From the NCBI RefSeq assembly GCF_047495555.1, contig NZ_CP166866.1:744001-808000 (forward strand): 64,000 nucleotides of DNA. Direction: 5' to 3'. Each line of letters starts with the position of its first letter. Position 1 is the stretch's first letter. The translations under genes were made by a program, and so were the position numbers. The notes under the pieces were generated by a model that was given only the letters and a program-made list of their open reading frames with translations, was not told the DNA's origin and did not search any database. Positions 35,774-44,957 of the stretch are shown piece after piece. The stretch is from Methanobacterium_D sp040373355 (lineage in GTDB: Archaea > Methanobacteriota > Methanobacteria > Methanobacteriales > Methanobacteriaceae).

Positions 35774-36520
35774 TTGAAATCAGAGAGGATTAATGATAAT
35801 AATGCAGTAGGTGAATGCTGGAAAGGACTTTATAGAATTGGTGGGACTGGAGCTATTATTGCAGCAGTTTTACTTTTAATGGAAATCATTATTTTTGCTG
35901 TATGGCCTCAGCAAACTAATTCACTTGCTTTTTTTACATTATTTCAAAGTAACAAGCTTATTGGGTTGTTAGATTTTTATCTTTTAGAAATGTTTGCCTA
36001 CATTCTTTTTGTACCTATATTCTTAGCTTTATACTTTGCAATAAGGAGAAGTGGTGAAAGTTATATGTTGATTGCTGTAATTCTTGCTATTATTGGAATA
36101 TCTGTCTTCCTTTCAACAAATAATCCTTTTTCATTGCTTTCTTTAAGTGATCAATATGCAGCTGCAACAACAGAGGTTCAAAAGTCAGTTTTACTGGCTG
36201 CAGGGCAGGCAATAATTGCCAATACTGGGCAGCGTGCTGTTGGAGGCTTCAATATGGGATTCTTTTTTGTTTCAATTGCAGGTCTTATAGTATCTGCTGT
36301 AATGCTAAGAGAAACTATTTTCAGCAAAACAATTGCATATATTGGAATTTTTGCTTTTGTAATTTCATTAGCTGATTATTTCAGATTGATCTTCTTACCT
36401 TCATCAGTTATTCTCACTTTAATAATTGCTGTAACATCAGGAGTTCTTTTAATTGTCTGGTTTATTTTAGTTGGCCGAAGGCTCTTAAAGTTAAATGAAG
36501 ATGTTTTAAGAAAAGATTAG
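35774..36520 (+). CDS. DUF4386 family membrane protein
   Basis: 248 residues with about six membrane helices and the DUF4386 layout (YRIGGTGAIIAAVLLLMEII near the N terminus, then FVPIFLALYFAIRRSGESYM). Function unknown. Start TTG at 35774, two bases after the previous stop; GGAG lies 13 bases upstream. It is the last gene of the TetR operon. Confidence 0.75.
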   Translation: MKSERINDNNAVGECWKGLYRIGGTGAIIAAVLLLMEIIIFAVWPQQTNSLAFFTLFQSNKLIGLLDFYLLEMFAYILFVPIFLALYFAIRRSGESYMLIAVILAIIGISVFLSTNNPFSLLSLSDQYAAATTEVQKSVLLAAGQAIIANTGQRAVGGFNMGFFFVSIAGLIVSAVMLRETIFSKTIAYIGIFAFVISLADYFRLIFLPSSVILTLIIAVTSGVLLIVWFILVGRRLLKLNEDVLRKD

Positions 36521-36551
36521 AGAAATATATCAAGTAGAGTAGATGTTGATT

Positions 36552-36995
36552 ATGAAAGATATTAAAATAACCTTTGCAGGATTAAAAGATGAAGAAGCTA
36601 TTAAAAAGCTTTTATCTGAAGCATTACTTCCATATTATGATATTTCGGACCATATAAACAATTTTTTGTTAGCATCGAAAGATGATGTCATTGTTGGAGT
36701 TTTAGGAGTTGAAATTCATGGAAAATCAGCGTTGCTTCGCTCATTAGCGGTTATACATTCAAAACAAGGAGAAGGTATAGGAAAATTCCTTTATGAAAAA
36801 ATGGAGATTCATGCATCTTCAAAAGGGATTAAGGAGTTATACTTGCTAACTACTACTGCAGACTTATTCTTTGAAAATTTAGGATTTAAAAAAATAGCAA
36901 GAGATGAGGTAGCAGATGCAATTAAAAATACAAAGGAATTTAAAGATATATGTCCTGTTTCTGCAGTTTGTATGGTCAAAGAAATAAATAAATAA
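36552..36995 (+). CDS. GNAT family acetyltransferase (ArsN-like)
   Basis: 147 residues; acetyl-CoA loop in LAVIHSKQGEGIGKFLYEKM (about 63-82), ending with FFENLGFKKIARDEV and CPVSAVCMVKE. The short form and the final CP..A.CM segment resemble ArsN-type proteins linked to arsenic resistance, but no ars genes are near. An in-frame ATG three codons earlier (36543) is possible. Confidence 0.8.
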   Translation: MKDIKITFAGLKDEEAIKKLLSEALLPYYDISDHINNFLLASKDDVIVGVLGVEIHGKSALLRSLAVIHSKQGEGIGKFLYEKMEIHASSKGIKELYLLTTTADLFFENLGFKKIARDEVADAIKNTKEFKDICPVSAVCMVKEINK

Positions 36996-37055
36996 ACTAT
37001 TATGTGGCTATTGTTTTTTAAAAGTCTTGGAATTGATTCAATATGATAGAATGTA

Positions 37056-37063
37056 TTATAAAT
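37056..37063 (+). promoter_or_regulatory. TATA box of DUF1801 gene (leaderless)
   Basis: TTATAAAT lies 22 bases before the ATG at 37086 and there is no ribosome site, so the transcript is probably leaderless. Confidence 0.5.
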
Positions 37064-37085
37064 TTTAATTTACAAATTATGTATT

Positions 37086-37484
37086 ATGAAAAATAAAAAA
37101 GTTGTGAAGGAAACAGAAGATAACAAGAAGCCCGAAACAGTGGATGATTACCTTGCATCTGTCTCCAAAAAAGATAGAGAAGTTCTAGAAAACCTTCGTA
37201 ACACAATAAAATCTGCAGCGCCTCAATCAGAAGAAGTTATCAGCTATGGAATTCCAACTTATAAATATAAAGGTCCATTAGTTCATTTTGCTGCATTCAA
37301 AAATTACTTAAGCTTCTATGGAATTAACAAATCATTATTAGATACATTTAAGGACGAACTTAAAGACTATAAAATTTCAGGGACAACTGTTCATTTTACT
37401 GCCGAAAAACCGCTTTCAGAAGAATTTGTAAGAAAAATTGTCAAAAAAAGAATAGAAGAAAATGAAGAGCATGCAAAAAAATAA
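37086..37484 (+). CDS. DUF1801 (YdhG/Fra-like) protein
   Basis: 132 residues. The motif IKSAAPQSEEVISYGIPTYK (about 41-60) and HFAAFKNYLSFYGI (about 66-80) define the DUF1801/YdhG-like family, related to a frataxin-like fold and found near stress genes. The function is not established. It is followed 32 bases later by the VOC protein. Confidence 0.83.
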   Translation: MKNKKVVKETEDNKKPETVDDYLASVSKKDREVLENLRNTIKSAAPQSEEVISYGIPTYKYKGPLVHFAAFKNYLSFYGINKSLLDTFKDELKDYKISGTTVHFTAEKPLSEEFVRKIVKKRIEENEEHAKK

Positions 37485-37516
37485 CTATCAATACTTTTAA
37501 GATAGGAGGATTAGTT

Positions 37517-37990
37517 ATGCAAAAAATTACCCCATTTTTGTGGTTTGATAATCAGGCTGAAGAAGCAATGAATTTTTATGTATCTGTTTTTAAAAATTCT
37601 AAGGTCATAAGTGTCACTCGTTATAGAAAGGACGCACCAGGACCTGAAGGGACTGTAATGACTGCAAAATTCCGGATTGAAGGGCAAGAATTTGTAGCAT
37701 TAAACGGCGGCCCGCAGTTCAATTTCACAGAAGTCATATCATTTGTAGTAAATTGCAAAACACAGGAAGAAATAGATTATTACTGGGAAAAGCTTTCTAA
37801 CGGTGGAGCAGAACAGGGACCGGGTTGGATTAAAGATAAATATGGTCTTTCATGGCAAGTTATTCCTGTATTGTTAGAAGAAATGATGGGTGATGAAGAC
37901 CCAGAAAAATCAGGAAGAGTAATGAATGCAATGATGCAGATGACTAAAATTGACATAAAAAAATTAAAACAAGCATATAATGGCGAATAA
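37517..37990 (+). CDS. VOC superfamily PhnB-like protein
   Basis: 157 residues; N-terminal KITPFLWFDNQAEEAMNFYV and GPGWIKDKYGLSWQVIPVLL are the PhnB/3-demethylubiquinone methyltransferase-like VOC signature. Members often bind a metal and a small ligand. GATAGGAGG precedes the ATG. It converges on the CPBP-like gene with one base between stops. Confidence 0.85.
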   Translation: MQKITPFLWFDNQAEEAMNFYVSVFKNSKVISVTRYRKDAPGPEGTVMTAKFRIEGQEFVALNGGPQFNFTEVISFVVNCKTQEEIDYYWEKLSNGGAEQGPGWIKDKYGLSWQVIPVLLEEMMGDEDPEKSGRVMNAMMQMTKIDIKKLKQAYNGE

Positions 37991-37991
37991 T

Positions 37992-38747
37992 TTAACATGC
38001 TTCTTTTTTAGAAGAATCAGATTTTTGAACTGTTCCTTTATTTTTCCAGATATAATAGATGACTATTACTTGTACTAGAAGGACAAGAAATGCCATTATA
38101 GCTTCATTCCAACCTAATAAAAAGCCTCCTTTTAGCGTACCCACGGCCGAAGATGTACTCCATGTTAAAGGCCACATAATCAATAAATTAGAGGTTATTC
38201 TAAATATTATTGCAAATAAAATGCCAAATAATGCTAAAATCACTACTTCAGTTATTGGATAAGTTCCAATGTGGTATGCGCCTAAAGCTATTCCTGCAAG
38301 TAAAATACCTGGAATAATACCGAAAGCTTTATCAAAACGAAGTTGAAGCCAGCAGAATATAAAGAAAGGCTCCCATAAAATCAATGCATTTGTTAAAAAG
38401 TGTGGTATTAAATTAGCGCCATCGAAAGCATAGGTGCTTAAGGTGTAGTAAAGGAAATATGCGGTTATTAGTATACTAATAATTAAACTTGGCAACATGC
38501 CTTCTTTTTTAATACCTAAATCCTTTAATGATCTATCTCTATACCATAGAAGCCACCATACAGGAAATATAACTAATAAAAATGTTATAATAACGTTATA
38601 AACTGTTTTAATCATACTACCTTCAGGTAAATGTACCATTAAGTAGTAACCCCCTCCAATCATTAATAATGCAGTAATTAAAGCTACTGCAGTATCTATT
38701 GAAGGATTCCATGCAAACCATTTTTTATTTAAATATTTATTTGACAT
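37992..38747 (-). CDS. CPBP-like membrane protein (putative intramembrane protease)
   Basis: 251 residues, about seven membrane helices. Motifs fit a divergent CPBP/Abi family member: Glu in WEPFFIFCWLQLRF, His in GAYHIGTYP, and a polar set in WPLTWSTSS. The canonical EExxxR motif is not intact. GGAGATATTT precedes the ATG at 38747; an in-frame TTG or ATG 18 bases upstream is less supported. Function is unknown. Confidence 0.7.
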   Translation of the reverse strand: MSNKYLNKKWFAWNPSIDTAVALITALLMIGGGYYLMVHLPEGSMIKTVYNVIITFLLVIFPVWWLLWYRDRSLKDLGIKKEGMLPSLIISILITAYFLYYTLSTYAFDGANLIPHFLTNALILWEPFFIFCWLQLRFDKAFGIIPGILLAGIALGAYHIGTYPITEVVILALFGILFAIIFRITSNLLIMWPLTWSTSSAVGTLKGGFLLGWNEAIMAFLVLLVQVIVIYYIWKNKGTVQKSDSSKKEAC

Positions 38748-39095
38748 AAATATCTCCAAGTACATTTTGTCTATCTATGTTAAATAAAATATCGAAGTAA
38801 GGATAATATATTGTTTAGTTTATTTTATAAATTATTATAAAAAGCAAATATAATATGATTTAATCCTATTTTCAGTTAAATTAGCCATATTTCAATATTT
38901 GACATATTGAAATTTTATTATTAATCTGGAATAGATTTGGAACAAACTCTGAAGTAATCTTGAAAAGAACTGGAAAAATCTTTTTATCTTTTTTTATATT
39001 TATTTTAAACTGTAATTGATTTAAAAAGCCATAAATTCCTTATTATTAATAATGGCTTTATAAATTAATTGATTAAAAGAAAATGGGGGATTATA
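38748..39095. other. Divergent intergenic region with two inverted repeats
   Basis: 348 bases between the CPBP-like gene and the ABC operon. A perfect 10-base inverted repeat (ATTTCAATAT at 38889-38898 and its complement at 38904-38913) surrounds TTGAC. A second, 8-base pair (AAAGCCAT at 39025-39032, ATGGCTTT at 39052-39059) lies 40 bases before the ABC ATPase start. A run of T-rich DNA lies between. Likely operator and/or leader elements. Confidence 0.55.
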
Positions 39096-40003
39096 ATGGA
39101 GTATGCTATTGAAACTAATGGCCTTTCAAAAAGTTATGGTGACTTTATCGCAGTAAATAACCTAGAAATCAAAGTTCCTGCGCGTAAAGTGTATGGTTTT
39201 TTGGGAAGAAATGGTTCAGGGAAAACAACCACTATTAGGATGATAATGGGCCTTATAAGTCCAGATAAAGGACAGGTTAAGATATTTGATCAGGAAATAG
39301 GTCGTAATCGCAGTAAATATCTAGGGAATATTGGAGCAATAATTGAAACACCAGGTTTTTATGAAAATCTTTCTGCCTATGAAAACTTGGAAATAACAGC
39401 TAAACTGTTTGATACACAAAAAATCAGGATAAATGAATCATTGGAAATTGTAGGACTTTCAGATATTGGAGATCGACCGGTAGGTAAATTTTCACTGGGA
39501 ATGAAGCAGAGATTAGGGATAGCTAACGCTTTAATTCACTCTCCGAGGATTTTAATTCTTGATGAACCCACCAATGGTCTGGATCCTGCGGGAATAATAG
39601 AAATGCGGAAATTGATCAGGGATCTCTCACAATCTAGGGGCATAACTATACTTGTTTCCAGTCATTTACTGAGTGAAGTTCAGCAAATAGCAGATTACAT
39701 AGGAATTGTTGATCAGGGACAGTTAATTCAAGAAGGTGAAATAGAAATAGTTAATGCAGATGAGCAAAGCTTTTTGGTTCTGGAAACTGACGATTTATGG
39801 AAAACAAAGGAAATTATACAATCTCTGGATTTTGATTATGAAAAAACAAATAATAGATTTAAAGTTTTCTGTAATCGTGAAGCTAATGTTATTATAAATA
39901 AAATGCTGATTGAAAACCAAATAAATGTTTACAACCTTGAATCTGTTTCTAAAACACTGGAAGAGAGATTTCTAGGAATTACGGGCTCATTGGAGGTAGC
40001 AAA

Positions 40004-40007
<4 letters not shown>
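39096..40007 (+). CDS. ABC transporter ATPase (BcrA/CcmA type)
   Basis: 303 residues. Walker A GRNGSGKTT, signature SLGMKQRLGIANAL, Walker B ILILDEPTNGLDP and a C-terminal extension of about 85 residues as in bacitracin-type and drug-export ATPases. GGGGGATTATA precedes the ATG at 39096; the upstream in-frame ATG at 39069 is less likely. It overlaps the following permease gene by four bases. Confidence 0.92.
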
Positions 40008-40744
<737 letters not shown>

Positions 40745-40857
40745 GAGGCTTATTTTTAAGCCTTTTAAATATCTAGGAAATATAACAAATATAAATCAGA
40801 TAAACTAATATAATTCTAATAAAATTAAGTACATTTAGGGTTTTTAGAGAGGTTAAT

Positions 40858-41139
40858 ATGAGAAGAATGTTATGGTATTTGATTGCGGGCACTAGAGGTG
40901 GTGTAAATAGGGCAAAAATTATTAAACTCCTCAATGAAAGACCAAATAATATTAATCAACTCGCTGAAATCCTTAAAGTGGATTATAGAACTATAAAACA
41001 CCATATAAATGTTTTGGAAGAAAATAAAATTGTAACATCTGTTGGAGAAAGATATGGGATGTTATATTTCCTTTCAGATAAAATGGAGAAAAATTACGAT
41101 ACTTTTCTGGAGATATGGGAAGAAGTCCAGAATAAATGA
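40858..41139 (+). CDS. Small winged-helix transcription factor (paralogue of 9566 gene)
   Basis: 93 residues. Closely similar to the 9566-9856 protein: same opening (LIAGTRGGVNRAKIIKLLNE) and same helix-turn-helix (NINQLAEILKVDYRTIKHHI), then SVGERYGMLYFLSDKMEKNY. GAGAGGTTAAT precedes the ATG. It follows an ABC pair, as does the paralogue near the MacB cluster, suggesting such regulators travel with exporters. Confidence 0.85.
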   Translation: MRRMLWYLIAGTRGGVNRAKIIKLLNERPNNINQLAEILKVDYRTIKHHINVLEENKIVTSVGERYGMLYFLSDKMEKNYDTFLEIWEEVQNK

Positions 41140-41165
41140 ATATAAAAAATTAAGGGGTAAAAAAT

Positions 41166-41465
41166 ATGGCAGTAGACATTACAACACAAGTATGGTCGCT
41201 TTATATAGCGGCAATCATAGGAGCTGGATGTATTTGTCTTTTATCAGTATTATTATATATTTACTGGCAAAATTACAGGGAAATAAAATCTAAATTTAAT
41301 CTGGGATTCTTATTTTTTGCAGTATTCCTGTTATTTCAGAGTCTTTTTTTGACTTTAAGTATTCTATTTCATGGGGGTTTTCCTCCGGGAGCAGGAGTAC
41401 TTTTAGTTATAAATAATATGGCGCTTTTTATAGCTCTTTCAATACTTCTAAAAGTTACATGGTAA
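41166..41465 (+). CDS. Small membrane protein
   Basis: 99 residues with three hydrophobic helices (about 10-36, 45-68, 75-97). No recognised motif. AAGGGGTAAAAAAT precedes the ATG, 26 bases after the winged-helix gene. Probably the last gene of that unit. Confidence 0.6.
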   Translation: MAVDITTQVWSLYIAAIIGAGCICLLSVLLYIYWQNYREIKSKFNLGFLFFAVFLLFQSLFLTLSILFHGGFPPGAGVLLVINNMALFIALSILLKVTW

Positions 41466-41504
41466 GTTAATTCACCATTTTTTCATTTTAAGAGGAAAAA
41501 AATA

Positions 41505-41909
41505 ATGAAAATTGAGTATAAAAAAATTAAGAAATTTGAAGAAAAAGAACTGCAAGAATTATTTCTATCGGTAGAATGGGACTCTGGAAATTATCCAGAT
41601 AAACTAAAAAGTGCAATAAGCAATTCACATACAGTTTATTCCGCATGGAATGGGGATAAACTAGTTGGATTAATCAATTCATTATCAGATGGTGTTATGA
41701 CGGTTTATTTCCATTATTTATTAGTTATGCCTGAATATCAGGGAATAGGAATTGGAAAAGAACTGGTTAGTCTAATGCTTGATGAATACAAAGATTTTGC
41801 GCGTATTGTAGTAATTGCATATGATAGTGAAGTTGAATTCTATAAAAAATGTGGTTTTGAAGTTGGAGAAGATAAAAGCCCAATGTTTATAACTTATCTT
41901 AAGACATAA
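41505..41909 (+). CDS. GNAT family acetyltransferase
   Basis: 134 residues; acetyl-CoA loop MPEYQGIGIGKELVSLMLDE (about 76-95) after YFHYLLV, and FYKKCGFEVGEDKSPMF near the end. AGAGGAAA precedes the ATG. Short, single-domain; the substrate is unknown. Confidence 0.85.
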   Translation: MKIEYKKIKKFEEKELQELFLSVEWDSGNYPDKLKSAISNSHTVYSAWNGDKLVGLINSLSDGVMTVYFHYLLVMPEYQGIGIGKELVSLMLDEYKDFARIVVIAYDSEVEFYKKCGFEVGEDKSPMFITYLKT

Positions 41910-41932
41910 TTAATATTTTATGGAGATTTAAA

Positions 41933-42223
41933 ATGATTATACACATAGTTATGTTTAAATTAAATGATAATGGTGAAGAAAGCGCTAAAAAGGCCAAAGA
42001 TATGCTACTGAGCCTGGAAGGAAAAATTGAAGAACTAAAACATATTGAAGTAGGTAGAGATATAACTCATTCTGATAGATCTTATGATATGGTGCTTTTA
42101 ACCAAATTTGAGAGTGTTGAAGGTCTTAAATCCTATCAAGTTAACCCATTACATGTTGAAGTAGCAGAATATTTGGTTTCTGCAAGTGAATCTATCATTG
42201 CTGTAGATTATGAGTCTTCTTAA
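41933..42223 (+). CDS. Dabb (stress-responsive A/B barrel) protein
   Basis: 96 residues; motif MIIHIVMFKLNDNGEESAKK and YDMVLLTKFESVEGLKSYQV, ending HVEVAEYLVSASESIIAVDY, match the Dabb ferredoxin-like fold, which forms dimers. Function unclear; some relatives are stress-induced or enzymes of polyketide cyclisation. TGGAGATTTAAA precedes the ATG. It is 23 bases after the acetyltransferase gene. Confidence 0.83.
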   Translation: MIIHIVMFKLNDNGEESAKKAKDMLLSLEGKIEELKHIEVGRDITHSDRSYDMVLLTKFESVEGLKSYQVNPLHVEVAEYLVSASESIIAVDYESS

Positions 42224-42398
42224 ACTTTAAAAACTAATTTGAAGTTTTATGCTTTCAAAAAGTAAAATTACAGTATAATGACAGATATAATTGATATTTA
42301 GCTCAAAAGTGCGGAATGAAGTAATAAATATCTAATTTTTGAAGAAGGAACGAATTTATATTTAAAATTAAAAAAATTTAATGTTAAGGTGAATTAAG

Positions 42399-43154
42399 AT
42401 GAAACAATGGTATGAAGAACTTTTTACAAACTACGCTAACAAGTATGAAAATGAAGTTTTTACACAGGGAACAATTGGGGAAGTTGATTTTATAGAAAAT
42501 GAGATAAATAAGGACAAAAATATTAAAATACTTGATATTGGATGTGGAACGGGTAGACATGATGTAGAACTTGCAAAAAGAGGTTATAATGTTACTGGAA
42601 TTGATTTATCTCCTTCTATGCTAGAAAGAGCAAATGAAAATGCAAGGAAAGCCGATGTCAATATAGATTTTCAAATAGCAGATGCTAGAAATCCTCATTT
42701 TGAAAATGAATTTGATCTTGTAATCATGCTCTGTGAAGGTGGATTTCCATTGATGGAAACAGATGAAATGAACTTCCAGATACTTGAAAATGCGGCAAGA
42801 GCACTTAAAAAAGGTGGGAAATTTATCTTCACTACTTTAAATGGTTTATATCCATTATTCCATTCCGTTAAGGATTTTATGGATTCAAACATGGTAGATG
42901 GAGTTAGTAAAGACAATTCATTTGATCTCATGACTTTCCGTGATAAATCTAAAATTGAAATTGATGATGATAATGGTAATTTAAGGGTTTTGGATTGCAA
43001 TGAACGTTACTATGTGCCTTCTGAAATTACATGGCTTCTCAAATCTTTAAAATTCAACAAAATTGATATTTATGGATGTAAGATTGGAAATTACAGTAGA
43101 GATGATGCTCTAACAACAGAAGACTACGAGATGCTGGTTATAGCTGAATTATAA
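42399..43154 (+). CDS. Class I SAM-dependent methyltransferase
   Basis: 251 residues; motif I KILDIGCGTGRHDVELAKRG (about 46-65) and motif II NVTGIDLSPSMLERANENAR; EFDLVIMLCEGGFPLME follows. It has a long C-terminal region beyond the core. AAGGTGAATTAAG precedes the ATG. Substrate unknown. It precedes tRNA-Gln, which is on the opposite strand. Confidence 0.88.
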   Translation: MKQWYEELFTNYANKYENEVFTQGTIGEVDFIENEINKDKNIKILDIGCGTGRHDVELAKRGYNVTGIDLSPSMLERANENARKADVNIDFQIADARNPHFENEFDLVIMLCEGGFPLMETDEMNFQILENAARALKKGGKFIFTTLNGLYPLFHSVKDFMDSNMVDGVSKDNSFDLMTFRDKSKIEIDDDNGNLRVLDCNERYYVPSEITWLLKSLKFNKIDIYGCKIGNYSRDDALTTEDYEMLVIAEL

Positions 43155-43226
43155 AAATAGGAGATTAAAACATAATCTCTTATTTAAAATTTAAAAAGTA
43201 GTTATAAAAAGTAGTTTGAGTTAAAA

Positions 43227-43298
43227 TAGTCCCTGGCGGAGTCGAACCGCCGTCGAAAGGTCCAGAGCCTCACAGGATTGCCACTACCCCAAGGGACT
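43227..43298 (-). tRNA. tRNA-Gln (anticodon CTG)
   Basis: The complementary strand gives acceptor AGTCCCT...AGGGACT, D arm with GGGGTAGTGGCAATCC, T arm GGCGG-TTCGACT-CCGCC and an anticodon loop CTCTGGA that places CTG at 34-36. The anticodon stem is weak: G-C, G-C and A-T pairs plus a G-T and a T-T. No CCA is encoded; discriminator A. A TATA-like box (TTTATAAT) lies upstream on the same strand. Confidence 0.85.
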
Positions 43299-43458
43299 AG
43301 AAAAAACATTATATTTTTATTTTATTATAAATATTTTTTGGATATATTATTGGTTATTTTAAATTATATTAATTATGGGCTATAGTTTATTAATTTGAAT
43401 GGACATAAACAAATACAACTACTTTATATTAAATAAAAAACTATTTCTGGGTGAAAAC

Positions 43459-44124
43459 ATGGAGATTTCAATAATAACAGTTTTATTATTTATTCCGGGA
43501 ATATTCATCTTTTTATGGATTTTACTGAGTATAGTTGGTAGAATACGACCTTTTCCAGTTCCATTTTTCATGGGAAAATATCTTGATAGTAATTACAGGC
43601 GATTTATTCAACCTCCTGATAAATTAATTAAAAGAAGCGGTATTAAAGAAGGAATGTGCGTTTTAGAGATAGGATGTGGTAGTGGAGCTTTTACAAATTA
43701 CGTTGCAAGGGCCTTAGGGAATGGATATGTATTTGCTCTTGATATCCAACCAGAAATGTTAGATCAACTAAAGAAGAAATTAATGAAATTTGAAAATAGA
43801 GATGTCAGTAATGTGTTCTTAATAAATAGTGATGCATGTAAGATGCCGTTTAAAAACGATTATTTTGATCTGGTATTTATGGTAGCAACTCTTCAAGAAA
43901 TTAAATATACAAAGAAAGCATTGAAAGAAATAAAGAGAGTTTTAAAACCTCATGGAATTCTGGCTATTACAGAATTTATTCCTGACCCTGATTATCCCCT
44001 TAAATCAACTACAATAAAACAATGTGAAAATGCAGGTTTTTTGTTTGACAGAGTTGAGGGAAGCTTTATAAATTATACTACACGCTTTATTAAGCCAGAA
44101 TTTGATTTTGAAAAATTAGGATAA
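43459..44124 (+). CDS. Membrane-anchored SAM-dependent methyltransferase (UbiE-like)
   Basis: 221 residues. An N-terminal membrane helix (about 3-27, ITVLLFIPGIFIFLWILLSI) precedes a class I methyltransferase domain: VLEIGCGSGAFTNYVARALG (about 72-91) and FALDIQPEML, then NDYFDLVFMVATLQEI. Likely a membrane-associated quinone- or lipid-type methyltransferase, by homology to UbiE/MenG. GGGTGAAAAC precedes the ATG; the earlier in-frame ATG at 43399 lacks this. tRNA-Gln lies upstream in the opposite orientation. Confidence 0.85.
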   Translation: MEISIITVLLFIPGIFIFLWILLSIVGRIRPFPVPFFMGKYLDSNYRRFIQPPDKLIKRSGIKEGMCVLEIGCGSGAFTNYVARALGNGYVFALDIQPEMLDQLKKKLMKFENRDVSNVFLINSDACKMPFKNDYFDLVFMVATLQEIKYTKKALKEIKRVLKPHGILAITEFIPDPDYPLKSTTIKQCENAGFLFDRVEGSFINYTTRFIKPEFDFEKLG

Positions 44125-44234
44125 TTAATACTATTAAATGCTATTTAAATTTATTTTATTTTCTGATAAATTTAAGTAATCTATAATTCAATTAAAGTTC
44201 AACTTATTTCATTGATTGTGTATGGGGAGATATA

Positions 44235-44912
44235 ATGAAGGTTTTTGAAAGACCAGGGCCTGTAAATACGGATAATATTGTAAATATAATTGAAAATATT
44301 TCTAATGTTGGATATATAGTTGTAGCATCTATTACTGGAGATAGTGCGCTTAGAATTGCTGAAAAGGTAAATGATAAGAAAATAATTTGTGTCACATGTC
44401 CTCAGGGTATGTACTGGGAAGTAGAGGCTATGGATAAAGATTTATTTGCAGAAATACCCGAATTAGAAGAAAAAAAGAGGGAATGGATTAATAAGGGTTT
44501 AAAAAGAGTTCCAATGAATATTACTGATGAAAATAGAAATAGAATGGAAAAATTAGGCATTGAAATAGTTCGCGGTACAATTCCACTTTTTGGCCCAACA
44601 TTCTCAATGAGATTACATCTTCAAAAGATTACTTCACTGGATGTCATGGCAAAAACACTGGAAATGATTTCTCCAGGCACTCTTGTAGCAATGGAAAGTG
44701 TTTTAATGGCAACTGATGCAGGTGTTATTCCTGAAGATGAAATAGTGCTTGCATGTGCTGGAACTGAAATGGGTCTTGATACACTCTGGACTTTAAGATC
44801 ATGTGCATCTGCAAATTTGTTTCACCCTTCAAAGGGTTTTAGATTTGTTGAATTATTAGCTAAACCTGGTCTTGCCTTAAATCCAGATATAAAAATAGAA
44901 TATTTACGTTAA
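44235..44912 (+). CDS. Stand-alone pyruvate-kinase C-terminal-like domain protein
   Basis: 225 residues resembling the pyruvate kinase alpha/beta (C-terminal) domain without the catalytic barrel: GYIVVASITGDSALRIAEKV (about 28-47) then a VTCPQGMYWEVE segment. Orphan proteins of this kind occur in methanogens; their function is unknown, and catalysis as pyruvate kinase is not expected. GGGGAGATATA precedes the ATG. It stands alone before a convergent histidine kinase gene. Confidence 0.75.
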   Translation: MKVFERPGPVNTDNIVNIIENISNVGYIVVASITGDSALRIAEKVNDKKIICVTCPQGMYWEVEAMDKDLFAEIPELEEKKREWINKGLKRVPMNITDENRNRMEKLGIEIVRGTIPLFGPTFSMRLHLQKITSLDVMAKTLEMISPGTLVAMESVLMATDAGVIPEDEIVLACAGTEMGLDTLWTLRSCASANLFHPSKGFRFVELLAKPGLALNPDIKIEYLR

Positions 44913-44957
44913 TATAATTTATAACTTTTAAATGATTTTAAATATTATCAGTTAAAT

